Source: Phycisphaerales bacterium
GTDB taxonomy: Bacteria; Planctomycetota; Phycisphaerae; Phycisphaerales; SM1A02
DNA length: 50,573 nucleotides
Assembly (NCBI GenBank): GCA_020345805.1
Contig: CP070772.1
Location: forward strand, 2,782,220 to 2,832,792
Direction: 5' to 3'
Each line of letters opens with the position of its first letter. Position 1 is the stretch's first letter. The notes under the pieces were generated by a model that saw nothing but the letters and a program-made list of their open reading frames with translations, ran no database searches and had not been told where the DNA came from. Below are positions 43,593-50,573 of this stretch, one piece after another. A program made the position numbers and the translations under genes.

Positions 43593-45047
43593 ATGCACAC
43601 CCGAGGAACCGTGATCCAACCACTTCTCGCTTCGACCTCACTCGCGGCAGCCGGGCTCGCCGCATCCTCCGGCCTGCTTTTTACCGGCGCGGCGTCGGCC
43701 GGTTCCCGGTCGATTGATTGCCAGCCGGTGCAGGTCGCCAAGTGCGTAGCCCCCGACGGTTCCTCCGAGGATTACTTCGGGCTCTCCGCCGACATCGATG
43801 GCGACACGTTCGTGGTCGGCTCCATCTGGGACGACAGCAACGGCTACAACTCCGGATCCGCGTACGTCTTCACTCAAGTGGACGGCTCCTGGTTTTTCCA
43901 GGCCAAGCTCCTGCCCTCCGATGGCGCGGTCAACGACAACTTCGGGCGATCCGTGGGAATCAGCGGTGACACGATAGTGGTCGGGGCGAACCTCGACGAT
44001 GACCACGGCTCAGATTCCGGCTCCGCCTACGTGTTCGTGCGCCAGGGGAGCGCGTGGGTGCAGCAGGCCAAGCTGCTCGCCGCCGACGGCGCGCCAAACG
44101 ATCGCATGGGCTGGTCCAGCGACATCAGCGGTGACACGATCGTGGTATCCAGCCATCGCAACGACGATCACGGCACTGATTCCGGCTCCGCCTATGTCTT
44201 CGTTCGCGGTGCCGGCGACTCCTGGTCCCAGGAGGCCAAGCTCACCGCCTCGGACGGCGCGGCCGATGACCTCTTCGGGCACAGCGTGACGGTCAGCGGC
44301 GACACCGTTCTCGCCGGGGCTTACCACGACGATGATCACGGGTCCGACTCCGGTTCCGCATATGTCTTCGTCCGCGGAGCGGGCAGTGCGTGGACCCAGC
44401 AGGCCAAGCTGACGGCCTCCGACGCCAATGTCGGCTACCACTTCGGCCGCTTCGTCGATCTGGATGAGGACGTCGCCCTGATCGGATCTCCCATGTGGTG
44501 GCCGCTCAACTTCGGCGCGGCCTACGTGTTCCGACGCAACGGGACCAGTTGGCTTGAGGAGGCCCAGCTGACCTCCGACGTCCCCACCAGCCAGGAGTGG
44601 TTCGGGAGCGACGTGGCCATCTGCTCCGGGCGAGCCGTGGTCGGCACGCTCTACTTCTATCTCAACGGGCCCGGTGCCGCCTACGTGTTCGCCTATGACG
44701 ACGGGCAATGGACGTTCGAGCACAAAATAGTCCCCTCCGATGCCCAGAATGGCGACGAGTTCGGCGCCGAGGTCGCGCTGGACGGCGAGACCGCGATCAT
44801 CACCAGTGACGCAGACGATGACGCCGGCTACAACTCCGGCTCGGTCTATGTCTGGGATCTCAACTGCACCTCCTCAGGTTGCACGGGCGATCTGAACGAG
44901 GACGGCGTAGTGAACATCGACGATCTGTTCACGGTGCTTGGCGCGTGGGGGACCTGTGATGAATGCGTTGAGGACATAAACGACGATGGGAAGGTGGACA
45001 TCGACGACATCTTCGCCCTTCTCGGCGCCTGGGGGCCGTGCCCGTAG
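43593..45047 (+). CDS. Secreted seven-blade FG-GAP protein with C-terminal tag
   Basis: ATG 43593 is chosen because AGGAG lies about 9 nt upstream and the leader (LASTSLAAAGLAASSGLLF...ASA) then begins correctly; frames from 43548 or 43575 are longer alternatives. In the 484-residue protein I count seven FG-GAP blades (KLLPSDGAVNDNFG...GSAYVFVRQG) between about residues 45 and 425, which closes one propeller. The tag has the linker TCDECVED and ends WGPCP. It has the same blade type as the proteins at 5175 and 40426, in the shortest form. It is probably extracellular; the ligand is unknown. Confidence 0.87.
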   Translation: MHTRGTVIQPLLASTSLAAAGLAASSGLLFTGAASAGSRSIDCQPVQVAKCVAPDGSSEDYFGLSADIDGDTFVVGSIWDDSNGYNSGSAYVFTQVDGSWFFQAKLLPSDGAVNDNFGRSVGISGDTIVVGANLDDDHGSDSGSAYVFVRQGSAWVQQAKLLAADGAPNDRMGWSSDISGDTIVVSSHRNDDHGTDSGSAYVFVRGAGDSWSQEAKLTASDGAADDLFGHSVTVSGDTVLAGAYHDDDHGSDSGSAYVFVRGAGSAWTQQAKLTASDANVGYHFGRFVDLDEDVALIGSPMWWPLNFGAAYVFRRNGTSWLEEAQLTSDVPTSQEWFGSDVAICSGRAVVGTLYFYLNGPGAAYVFAYDDGQWTFEHKIVPSDAQNGDEFGAEVALDGETAIITSDADDDAGYNSGSVYVWDLNCTSSGCTGDLNEDGVVNIDDLFTVLGAWGTCDECVEDINDDGKVDIDDIFALLGAWGPCP

Positions 45048-45106
45048 AAGAGAGGCATCAAGGCATCAAGACACGGCGGTGACGAAGGCTGATGCGGTGG
45101 TAAATG

Positions 45107-45141
45107 AAAAAGCGGCCGCTCGTGTGGGTGCGAACGGCCGC
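45107..45141 (-). terminator. Rho-independent terminator of the Hsp20 genes
   Basis: Read on the minus strand, GCGGCCG pairs with CGGCCGC (7 bp) and runs directly into TTTTT. It lies 60 nt beyond the stop of the gene at 45201 and between two convergent genes. Confidence 0.75.
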
Positions 45142-45200
45142 CGGGGGGGAAGGGATGATGGGATAATGTGCGCTTTAGGCGTGCGCGGGGGTTATGTAGG

Positions 45201-45620
45201 CTATGCCTGTTTCACTTTGATCCGCCGTCCCTTGGCCTTTTCGGCCTTGGGCAGGTGGATGGTAAGCACGCCGTGCTCGTAGTGGGCGGACATGCGGTCA
45301 GCATCGACCGGGGCCTCGACTACGAAGCGCCTCTGGAAGGAACCGACGCCGTATTCCTGGCGGAGCACCGCGACGGGACCGACGCCGTGGTGCTCGACGG
45401 GGACGTCGATGGTCAGGACGTCGTCCTGGTAGGTCACGTCGATCGTTTCCTGCGATGCGCCGGGGACGTCGGCGACCACGAGGAACTCGTCGTTCGTATC
45501 GATGATGTCGACCCTGGGCTGGAAGGTTACATTCTCGCGACTCCGCTCGGCCTCGCCATGCGACCGAGCCTCAACCTCCTGCGGAGGCATTTGCTGAATG
45601 GCCTTTGTATGCTGAGCCAT
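45201..45620 (-). CDS. Hsp20/alpha-crystallin small heat-shock protein
   Basis: The 139-residue product contains an alpha-crystallin domain from about residue 35: RVDIIDTNDEFLVVADVPGA, then DVLTIDVPV, and the closing GVLTIHLPK motif, ending IKVKQA. Small heat-shock proteins hold unfolding proteins in a refoldable state without ATP, as large oligomers in the cytoplasm. ATG 45620 is chosen over an upstream frame (45710) because AGGAGAG lies 7 nt before it. It is the second gene of a likely two-gene operon with the Hsp20 at 45723, separated by 102 nt. No CIRCE-type inverted repeat was recognised. Confidence 0.9.
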   Translation of the reverse strand: MAQHTKAIQQMPPQEVEARSHGEAERSRENVTFQPRVDIIDTNDEFLVVADVPGASQETIDVTYQDDVLTIDVPVEHHGVGPVAVLRQEYGVGSFQRRFVVEAPVDADRMSAHYEHGVLTIHLPKAEKAKGRRIKVKQA

Positions 45621-45722
45621 GGTTGACTCTCCTTGCATGCGAAGTTTCATTTGCCATGTCCGTCGCTCCGCCGACATGAGTCGGAGTTGGAGCGCCCTGA
45701 ACTCTGCCACTCGGCGGCGAGG

Positions 45723-46187
45723 TTATTTGCCGCCGGCGAGGGCCTTGACGGTGATGCGCTTGGGACGTCTGGCCTCGATCTTGGGCAGCGTGATTGTCAG
45801 CACGCCTTCGCGAAGCTCGGCCTTGACTTCGTCGACGTTGATCTCCGAGGGGAGGGTCGTCTTGCGCTCGAAGCTGCCGGCGCTCCGCTCGCGGCGTAGC
45901 CAGCGGCTGCCCTCTGGCAGGTTGATTTCACGCGAGCCCTTGACGGTCAGCTCTTCGGGCATGGCGAGGATCTCGATATCCTCCAGCTTCACGCCCGGCA
46001 GTTCCGTCTCGACATAGACGTTGTTCTCATCCTCGGAGATGTTCAGAGGCGCAGAGAACCAGCTTTGCTGAATCTCCACCGGCGTAAGTCGGCTCGACGG
46101 GGAGAACATGGATTCGAAAAGGCGATCCATGTCACGCGTCAGAGCCATGAACGGATCTCTTGGCATTCTTGCTCTGGTCAGCAACAT
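45723..46187 (-). CDS. Hsp20/alpha-crystallin small heat-shock protein (first of a pair)
   Basis: The 154-residue product has an N-terminal segment (DPFMALTRDMDRLFESMF) typical of bacterial class A small heat-shock proteins, an alpha-crystallin domain (LNISEDENNVYVETELPGV) and the GVLTITLPK motif near the end. ATG 46187 is preceded by the full-length Shine-Dalgarno AAGGAGGT with 5-nt spacing; a longer frame to 46265 is therefore unlikely. It differs clearly in sequence from its neighbour at 45201, so the two may form hetero-oligomers or serve different stresses. The upstream region to 46427 is shared with the divergent ABC-F gene and shows no certain promoter. Confidence 0.92.
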   Translation of the reverse strand: MLLTRARMPRDPFMALTRDMDRLFESMFSPSSRLTPVEIQQSWFSAPLNISEDENNVYVETELPGVKLEDIEILAMPEELTVKGSREINLPEGSRWLRRERSAGSFERKTTLPSEINVDEVKAELREGVLTITLPKIEARRPKRITVKALAGGK

Positions 46188-46427
46188 CGCAGACCTCCTT
46201 TGTTTGCTTTGGTCCTTGGTGTGTACTTCTCGGACGGCCCCCGGAAGGGACCGTCGGGATGACATATTGCAAGGGTCGTGCCAGTGCAGGGAAGGGGGGC
46301 GAGGCCTCTGCCGAGGCCGGGAAGGCCCGTGTCGGTGTCAATATGTCGCCGCCTGCTTCGCCGGATGTCAATTCGGCAGTTGCGCCGGGGAGGCGGCCGT
46401 GGCGGGGGCGGCTAAACTGTCTGGTCT

Positions 46428-48383
46428 ATGCCGCTGATGACCCTTGCCAATCTCCGACAGAGTTATGGAACTCAGGTCGTGCTGGACGGGGCGACGCTGT
46501 CGGTCGAGGCGGGTGAGAAGATCGGCCTGGTCGGCCGCAACGGCTCGGGCAAGACGACGCTGATGCGGGTGATGGTGGGGGCATTGGAGCCGGACACGGG
46601 AGCCCGGCAGCTTCAGCGCGGCGCGAAGGTCGGATATCTCAGTCAGGATCCGGAATTCGATCCGGAAGACACCGTGCGGGATGCAGCCGAGTGTGCGTTC
46701 GTGGAATTGCACGAACTGCACCGTCAGGCCAAGGAGCTTTATGAGGAGATGGCCGCCCCGGCTATCGGCCCGGCGGAGCTGGACCGGCTCCTGAAGCGGC
46801 AGGCCCGTCTGGATGCGGCGATCAAGACCGCCGGCGGGTACGCGATCGATCACAAGATCGATGCCACCTTGCACGGTCTGGGCTTTGATGACTCGCAGTT
46901 CGGTCTGCTCACGTCGCAACTGTCCGGCGGGCAGAAGGGGCGGCTGGGTCTGGCCCGCCTGCTGCTGGAAGCGCCGGATCTGCTTCTGCTGGACGAGCCA
47001 ACAAATCACCTGGACATCGCCGGCCGGCGGTGGCTGGAGGAGTTCCTCGCCGAGGAATACGGCGGGGCGGTGATGCTGGTCACTCACGACCGGTGGTTTC
47101 TCGATCGGGTCGTCGATCGCATTGTCGAGGTGGAGCGCGGCGTGATCCGCGATTATCCGGGCCGATATCAGCAGTACGTGCAGCTCCGCCAGGAGCGGCA
47201 GCTCACGCAGTCCCGGGTTTATGAAAAGCAGCTCGACAAGATCCGCCAGGAGAAGCTGTTCATCGCCAAGTACAAGACGGGTCAGCGGGCCAAGCAGGCC
47301 CGCGGCCGGCAGACGAGGCTGGACCGCTTCAAGCGCGATGAACTCGTCGAGCGGCCGATCGAGCTTGACGTGATGAGGCTGCAACTGCCCAAGGGGCCGC
47401 GCAGTGGCGACCTGGTGCTCGCGGCCGAGGGCATCACCAAGCGCTACGGCGACCTGACCCTGTTTGATAACCTCGACCTGGTGATCAGGCGCGGCGACCG
47501 CATCGGGGTGATCGGCCCCAACGGCATCGGCAAGACCACGCTCGTTCGTTGCCTGCTGGGGGAGTTGAAGCCGGACGAGGGATCGGTGCGCACGGGGACG
47601 CGGCTGAGCATCGGCTATTACCGCCAGCTTCAGAAGCATCTGGATCTGTCGCTGACGGTGTGGCAATACCTTCAGTCGGTGATTTGCGCGTTGGAGAATC
47701 AGGTGAAGGCGTCGGAGCAGCAGGCCCGGGACTTGGCCGGGGCGTTCCTGTTTTCCGGCGACGAGCAGGACAAGGCGCTGGGGGATCTGTCCGGCGGGGA
47801 GCGCAGCCGGTCCGTGCTCGCCGGGCTGGTGGCGGGGGGGCACAACCTCCTGGTGCTGGACGAGCCGACCAACCACCTGGACATTCCCTCGGCCGAGCGC
47901 CTGGAGTCGGCGCTGTCACGCACGCGCAGGGGCGGGTACGAAGGCGCGCTGATACTGATCACCCACGACCGGGCCCTGCTTCAGGGCACGTGCGACAAGC
48001 TGCTCATCTTCCAGGGTGATGGCAATGTGCACCTGTTCCAGGGAACCTACCGCGACTGGCTGGATCGTCAGAGGTCGCGGAAGGAGGAGGAGGCGAGGAG
48101 GGGGGAAGGACGAAAGTCGAAGAGGAGAAGCGCGAAACCGCAGGCGGCTCGAAGCGACAGCAATGCGAACGACAACCCGCTGGCGAAGCTCAGCACGGGC
48201 CGGCTCGAAGAGCGCATCGAGGCGATCGAGACGAGGATCGAGGAACTCGATCAAATGATGCTCGATCCGGAGAACTATACGAACGGCGAGAAGCTGCGTC
48301 AGCTTCAGGCAGAGCGAGGGAAAGGGGTGCAGGAGCTGGCCGCCCTGGAAGCGGAGTGGTCGCGCCGCGCCGACGACGCTTAG
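46428..48383 (+). CDS. ABC-F family ATPase (Uup/YheS-like)
   Basis: The 651-residue soluble protein has two ABC ATPase domains and no membrane spans. Domain 1 has Walker A GRNGSGKTT, signature LSGGQKGRLGLA and Walker B LLLLDEPTNHLD; domain 2 has GPNGIGKTT, LSGGERSRS and LVLDEPTNHLD. Between them is the charged linker (P-site tRNA interaction motif region, YEKQLDKIRQEKLFIAKYK). The C-terminus is a lysine-rich stretch and a coiled coil (RLEERIEAIETRIEEL). ABC-F proteins act on the ribosome in translation rescue or antibiotic protection. The start is ATG 46428 or 46437; neither has a strong ribosome site, and a TAAACT at 46413-46418 suggests a nearly leaderless transcript. Confidence 0.93.
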   Translation: MPLMTLANLRQSYGTQVVLDGATLSVEAGEKIGLVGRNGSGKTTLMRVMVGALEPDTGARQLQRGAKVGYLSQDPEFDPEDTVRDAAECAFVELHELHRQAKELYEEMAAPAIGPAELDRLLKRQARLDAAIKTAGGYAIDHKIDATLHGLGFDDSQFGLLTSQLSGGQKGRLGLARLLLEAPDLLLLDEPTNHLDIAGRRWLEEFLAEEYGGAVMLVTHDRWFLDRVVDRIVEVERGVIRDYPGRYQQYVQLRQERQLTQSRVYEKQLDKIRQEKLFIAKYKTGQRAKQARGRQTRLDRFKRDELVERPIELDVMRLQLPKGPRSGDLVLAAEGITKRYGDLTLFDNLDLVIRRGDRIGVIGPNGIGKTTLVRCLLGELKPDEGSVRTGTRLSIGYYRQLQKHLDLSLTVWQYLQSVICALENQVKASEQQARDLAGAFLFSGDEQDKALGDLSGGERSRSVLAGLVAGGHNLLVLDEPTNHLDIPSAERLESALSRTRRGGYEGALILITHDRALLQGTCDKLLIFQGDGNVHLFQGTYRDWLDRQRSRKEEEARRGEGRKSKRRSAKPQAARSDSNANDNPLAKLSTGRLEERIEAIETRIEELDQMMLDPENYTNGEKLRQLQAERGKGVQELAALEAEWSRRADDA

Positions 48384-48440
48384 CCGGTCACGGAGGTTCG
48401 CCCCTCCGACGTGAGCCGGCAGAAACTCAGTCATAAAGGA

Positions 48441-48472
48441 ACCGGCCTGCGGCGGTGATGCCGGGGGCCGGT
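48441..48472. terminator. Hairpin between convergent genes
   Basis: ACCGGCC pairs with GGCCGGT; on the minus strand it is followed by TCCTTTATG. It may serve both the ABC-F and the anti-sigma transcripts, but the T tract is poor. Confidence 0.4.
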
Positions 48473-48513
48473 CGGGTGGGATCAGATGGCAGCGGCGAAT
48501 CGCCGGGAACTGA

Positions 48514-49329
48514 TCAGGCGGATCGGAAGAGAACCTTGCCGTTATTGCCGGTGACGAGCAGGACCGCGGATGCGAGCTTGACCGGGTCGATCCCGTCCAG
48601 ACGCCGTGCGGCCACGAGTCCGTCACTGCGGATCTCTCCCAGGTCGGTGGTTTCTCCGCCTTGCTGCATGGACAGAGTGTAGGGTTTGGCGTCCTCGGGC
48701 AGACCCATCGCGAGCATGAAAGCCTCATTGGTCTCCTCGTTGACGAGCACGGCGATCATCCCGGGCTGGCGGCTGTCAAGGGGTCGCAGCTCAATCCACC
48801 GACAGTTGGGATTGCCCACGAAGTCCTCCCAAGTGGGTCCGATCATCTCCTTCAGTTCAGCGCTGGTGGCCTTGATGAGCGCGAGCTGGGCGATCGTCTG
48901 CCCGTGGCGTGTGGCTTCGGACCAGAAGAAAGAGATCACCACCACGGCCCCTGCGAGAACGAACGCGGCGGCACGCCAGAACTGGCCCGATCGGCCCAGG
49001 GGGATCTGTCCAATAATGTCGCCCACTGCGTTGCGTTGACGGCCAATGCTGGCCAGAGGGTTAAGGTGTGCAGTTTCAGCTTCGATGGCCTTGGCCACTG
49101 CTTCCAGGACGCGTTGCCGCAACTCCGGGGAGGGCTGCGAGTCCGGGAGCAGGCTCTCATCGCTGATCAGCTCCGCCTGCAGTTCGATAATCTCATCCTG
49201 CACTCCCGCAGGGGCATCATGAAAACTGCGTGTGTAAAGCGCCGCTTCGTATTCATCGAGCAGGCCGAAAGCATCCAGGGCGGCCAGCTCCATCAGTTCC
49301 TGCCGGGTCATCAGTTTCGAAGAGGTCAT
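48514..49329 (-). CDS. Membrane anti-sigma factor, RskA-like
   Basis: The 271-residue product has an N-terminal helical domain (QELMELAALDAFGLLDEYEA) of the type that clamps ECF sigma factors, without the HxxxCxxC zinc motif. One membrane span follows (about 120-138, AAAFVLAGAVVVISFFW), then an outer domain of the anti-sigma-K kind with a conserved Trp region (WIELRP). It lies 58 nt behind an ECF sigma gene on the same strand, the usual order for a cognate pair, so it probably holds that sigma at the membrane until a signal triggers release. ATG 49329 has GGGAGAG about 6 nt upstream; the frame from 49344 is less likely. Confidence 0.87.
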   Translation of the reverse strand: MTSSKLMTRQELMELAALDAFGLLDEYEAALYTRSFHDAPAGVQDEIIELQAELISDESLLPDSQPSPELRQRVLEAVAKAIEAETAHLNPLASIGRQRNAVGDIIGQIPLGRSGQFWRAAAFVLAGAVVVISFFWSEATRHGQTIAQLALIKATSAELKEMIGPTWEDFVGNPNCRWIELRPLDSRQPGMIAVLVNEETNEAFMLAMGLPEDAKPYTLSMQQGGETTDLGEIRSDGLVAARRLDGIDPVKLASAVLLVTGNNGKVLFRSA

Positions 49330-49387
49330 GAGTGTCTCTCCCATCGTGATTCGCCTACTTCACGGTGCGGTTGCATTGAAAATCCGG

Positions 49388-49942
49388 CTAGATGGCCCAA
49401 TCTGACTTGGACTGTTCCCTCAGGCGTACGAGCCCGCGACTAAGCGCGGATTTAATGGTGCCCAGAGGCGCCTCGAGCTGCTCGCTGACTTCCCGCAGAG
49501 TGTAGCCGTGCAGATACGTCCGTTCGATAACTGTTCGTTGCAGCTCGGGGAGTTGGGCAATTCGCTTCAGCAGGTTTGCATTCCTTTCCTCGACCTGCGT
49601 CGGCCGTTCCGGTTCGGTGTGGGTTTGGGTGCCGGCGGAGTCTCCCTCCATGGTGGTGAGCACGGGACGAGCGGCGGACCGGCGAAGCCGATCGATAAGG
49701 TGTCGGCGGGCGATGAGCATCACCCAGGTCACCAGCTTGGCCCGGCGGGGGTCGTAGCGGTCGGCGGTCTTCCATAATCGGACAAAGACCTCCTGTACGG
49801 CATCTTCCGCGTCGGCCCGCGTGGGGAGCAACTGCTGGGCGACCTTGTAAACCAGTGCCCCGAACCGATCGTACAGTTCGGCCACAGCATCCTCGTCGCC
49901 GGCCGCGACACGGTGCATCAGCAGCCAATCCTGCCGGGTCAT
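49388..49942 (-). CDS. ECF-type RNA polymerase sigma factor
   Basis: This 184-residue sigma factor contains only region 2 (about 20-90: ELYDRFGALVYKVA, DAEDAVQEVFVRLW, WVMLIARRHLIDRLRR) and region 4 (about 125-180: LPELQRTVIERTYLHGYT, APLGTIKSALSRGLVRLR). That is the ECF (group 4) layout, close to the SigK/RpoE-type groups paired with RskA-like anti-sigmas. It is the first gene of an operon with the anti-sigma at 48514. Its targets cannot be read here. The ribosome site before ATG is modest (GGAG about 11 nt upstream). Confidence 0.92.
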   Translation of the reverse strand: MTRQDWLLMHRVAAGDEDAVAELYDRFGALVYKVAQQLLPTRADAEDAVQEVFVRLWKTADRYDPRRAKLVTWVMLIARRHLIDRLRRSAARPVLTTMEGDSAGTQTHTEPERPTQVEERNANLLKRIAQLPELQRTVIERTYLHGYTLREVSEQLEAPLGTIKSALSRGLVRLREQSKSDWAI

Positions 49943-50292
49943 GATTTACGCGCTCCAGGCAAAGTATTGTCCGTAAAGGAGTTCCGTTCGGTTGCAGGGC
50001 GGGGCCGACTCGTCTACAAAGCCGCCTGCTGGCTCACACGCCGGCTGCCCGTTCCTCAGCTTACACGCTGGTTTCACAAAACAGACTTTTTTTTGAACGA
50101 TTCGTAGTCGGTTTGGGGTAGTCTACATACAGAATGGGATTCTTGGCTTTGCCTCTGGGGGGCGAGCGGGAATTGTGTGTCGTTGACCATGGTTTGTCAG
50201 GCACTCCCTGACCTTGGGCGGGTCGAGCAATGGCCGAATGGCCGAAATCTCCGAGAATCAGGATTTTTGGTCCTTATCGGACCTTCGGGGAA
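49943..50292. other. Divergent intergenic stretch, 350 nt
   Basis: It separates the sigma gene from the pseudopilin gene. It contains a T8 tract at 50087-50094 and an AT-richer TACATACAGAAT near 50124 that might be a -10 site, without a convincing -35. An in-frame ATG at 50230 could extend the following gene. Confidence 0.45.
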
Positions 50293-50573
50293 ATGTACGT
50301 CCCGGGCCGATCCGCGGCCCGTGGCTTCAGCCTCGTTGAGTTGCTGGTGGTGCTCTCCGTGGCTGTGGTGCTCACCGGGCTGCTCATGCCCGCCATGGCC
50401 CAGCTGCGGGAGGCCGCCCACCGGGTGGTTTCCGCCTCCAACATGCGGCAACTGGACATGGGCGTCCTGATGTTCGCCAACGACTGGAAGGACGAGCTGC
50501 CCTACTCCTATTACCTGGATCTGGAGGCCTTGGAGGAGGATGGCGTTGATGCCCGCCAGCCACAGGAACTGAT
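50293..50573 (+). CDS. Type II secretion-type pseudopilin, 3' end outside the window
   Basis: From ATG 50293 the first 11 residues (MYVPGRSAARG) are a basic leader, followed by FSLVELLVVLSVAVVLTGLL, the class III prepilin signal: cleavage after Gly, a Phe at +1 and Glu at +5, then a hydrophobic helix. The remainder (AMAQLREAAHRVVSASNMRQL) is the amphipathic helix continuation seen in the many planctomycete pseudopilin-like proteins with a DUF1559-type body. It should be processed by a prepilin peptidase and anchored in the inner membrane. An alternative start at 50230 would add 21 residues. The gene runs off the window, so the C-terminal domain is unknown. Confidence 0.85.
   Translation, partial: MYVPGRSAARGFSLVELLVVLSVAVVLTGLLMPAMAQLREAAHRVVSASNMRQLDMGVLMFANDWKDELPYSYYLDLEALEEDGVDARQPQEL

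Overview
The window looks like chromosomal DNA from a GC-rich member of the Planctomycetota, most likely class Phycisphaerae. The case rests on four things: secreted proteins ending in a paired EF-hand/dockerin-like tail with the terminal WGPCP signature, membrane proteins with a CPxCxYxLRGL zinc ribbon, a Ser/Thr kinase fused to WD40 repeats, and a GFSLVELLVVL pseudopilin. Placement is by gene content only; no rRNA or tRNA gene was found.

Layout. 1-4.2 kb is ordinary: the end of purQ, a zinc-ribbon membrane protein, a Gfo/Idh/MocA oxidoreductase and a minus-strand protein with two internal EF-hand-like units. 4.2-5.2 kb is a gene-free island rich in CGCGCGC-containing direct and inverted repeats. 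From 5.2 to 45 kb runs a long plus-strand series of 14 secreted proteins, each ending in the same type of tail (one copy is decayed). They carry FG-GAP/VCBS, Asp-box, HAF and other beta-propellers, a parallel beta-helix, and four peptidases (M36-like, M14, and two papain-like, one with its catalytic Cys replaced by Ser). Between them lie an FHA protein, the kinase-WD40 protein, a truncated second kinase, a second zinc-ribbon membrane protein and a hexapeptide acyltransferase. 45-50.6 kb returns to housekeeping and stress genes: two Hsp20 chaperones, an ABC-F ATPase, an ECF sigma/anti-sigma pair and the start of a pseudopilin gene.

Most important observation. Two of the tailed proteins are interrupted by an in-frame TGA while the reading frame continues intact on both sides. 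At 37657 the TGA falls exactly on the first Cys of a thioredoxin-type motif (W-TGA-G-T-C, i.e. UxxC), directly after a signal peptide. At 29944 it follows a CxxC. In both cases the TGA is followed by GGGNCC and, 12 or 16 nt further on, by a perfect 17-nt hairpin with the apex GGTCC (ACCACGGGTCCCGTGGT and ACTGCTGGTCCAGCAGT). This resembles a bacterial SECIS element, so both are candidate selenoproteins that ordinary gene calling would truncate. TGA ends many other genes here, so code reassignment is not the explanation.

How the genes may work together (inference): the tailed proteins look like an extracellular or envelope set sharing one sorting or docking tag. Three linker types of the tag recur, tag DNA appears to be exchanged between genes, and the propellers nearly always hold 7 or 14 blades. 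No cohesin is visible in the window, so the partner of the tag is unknown.
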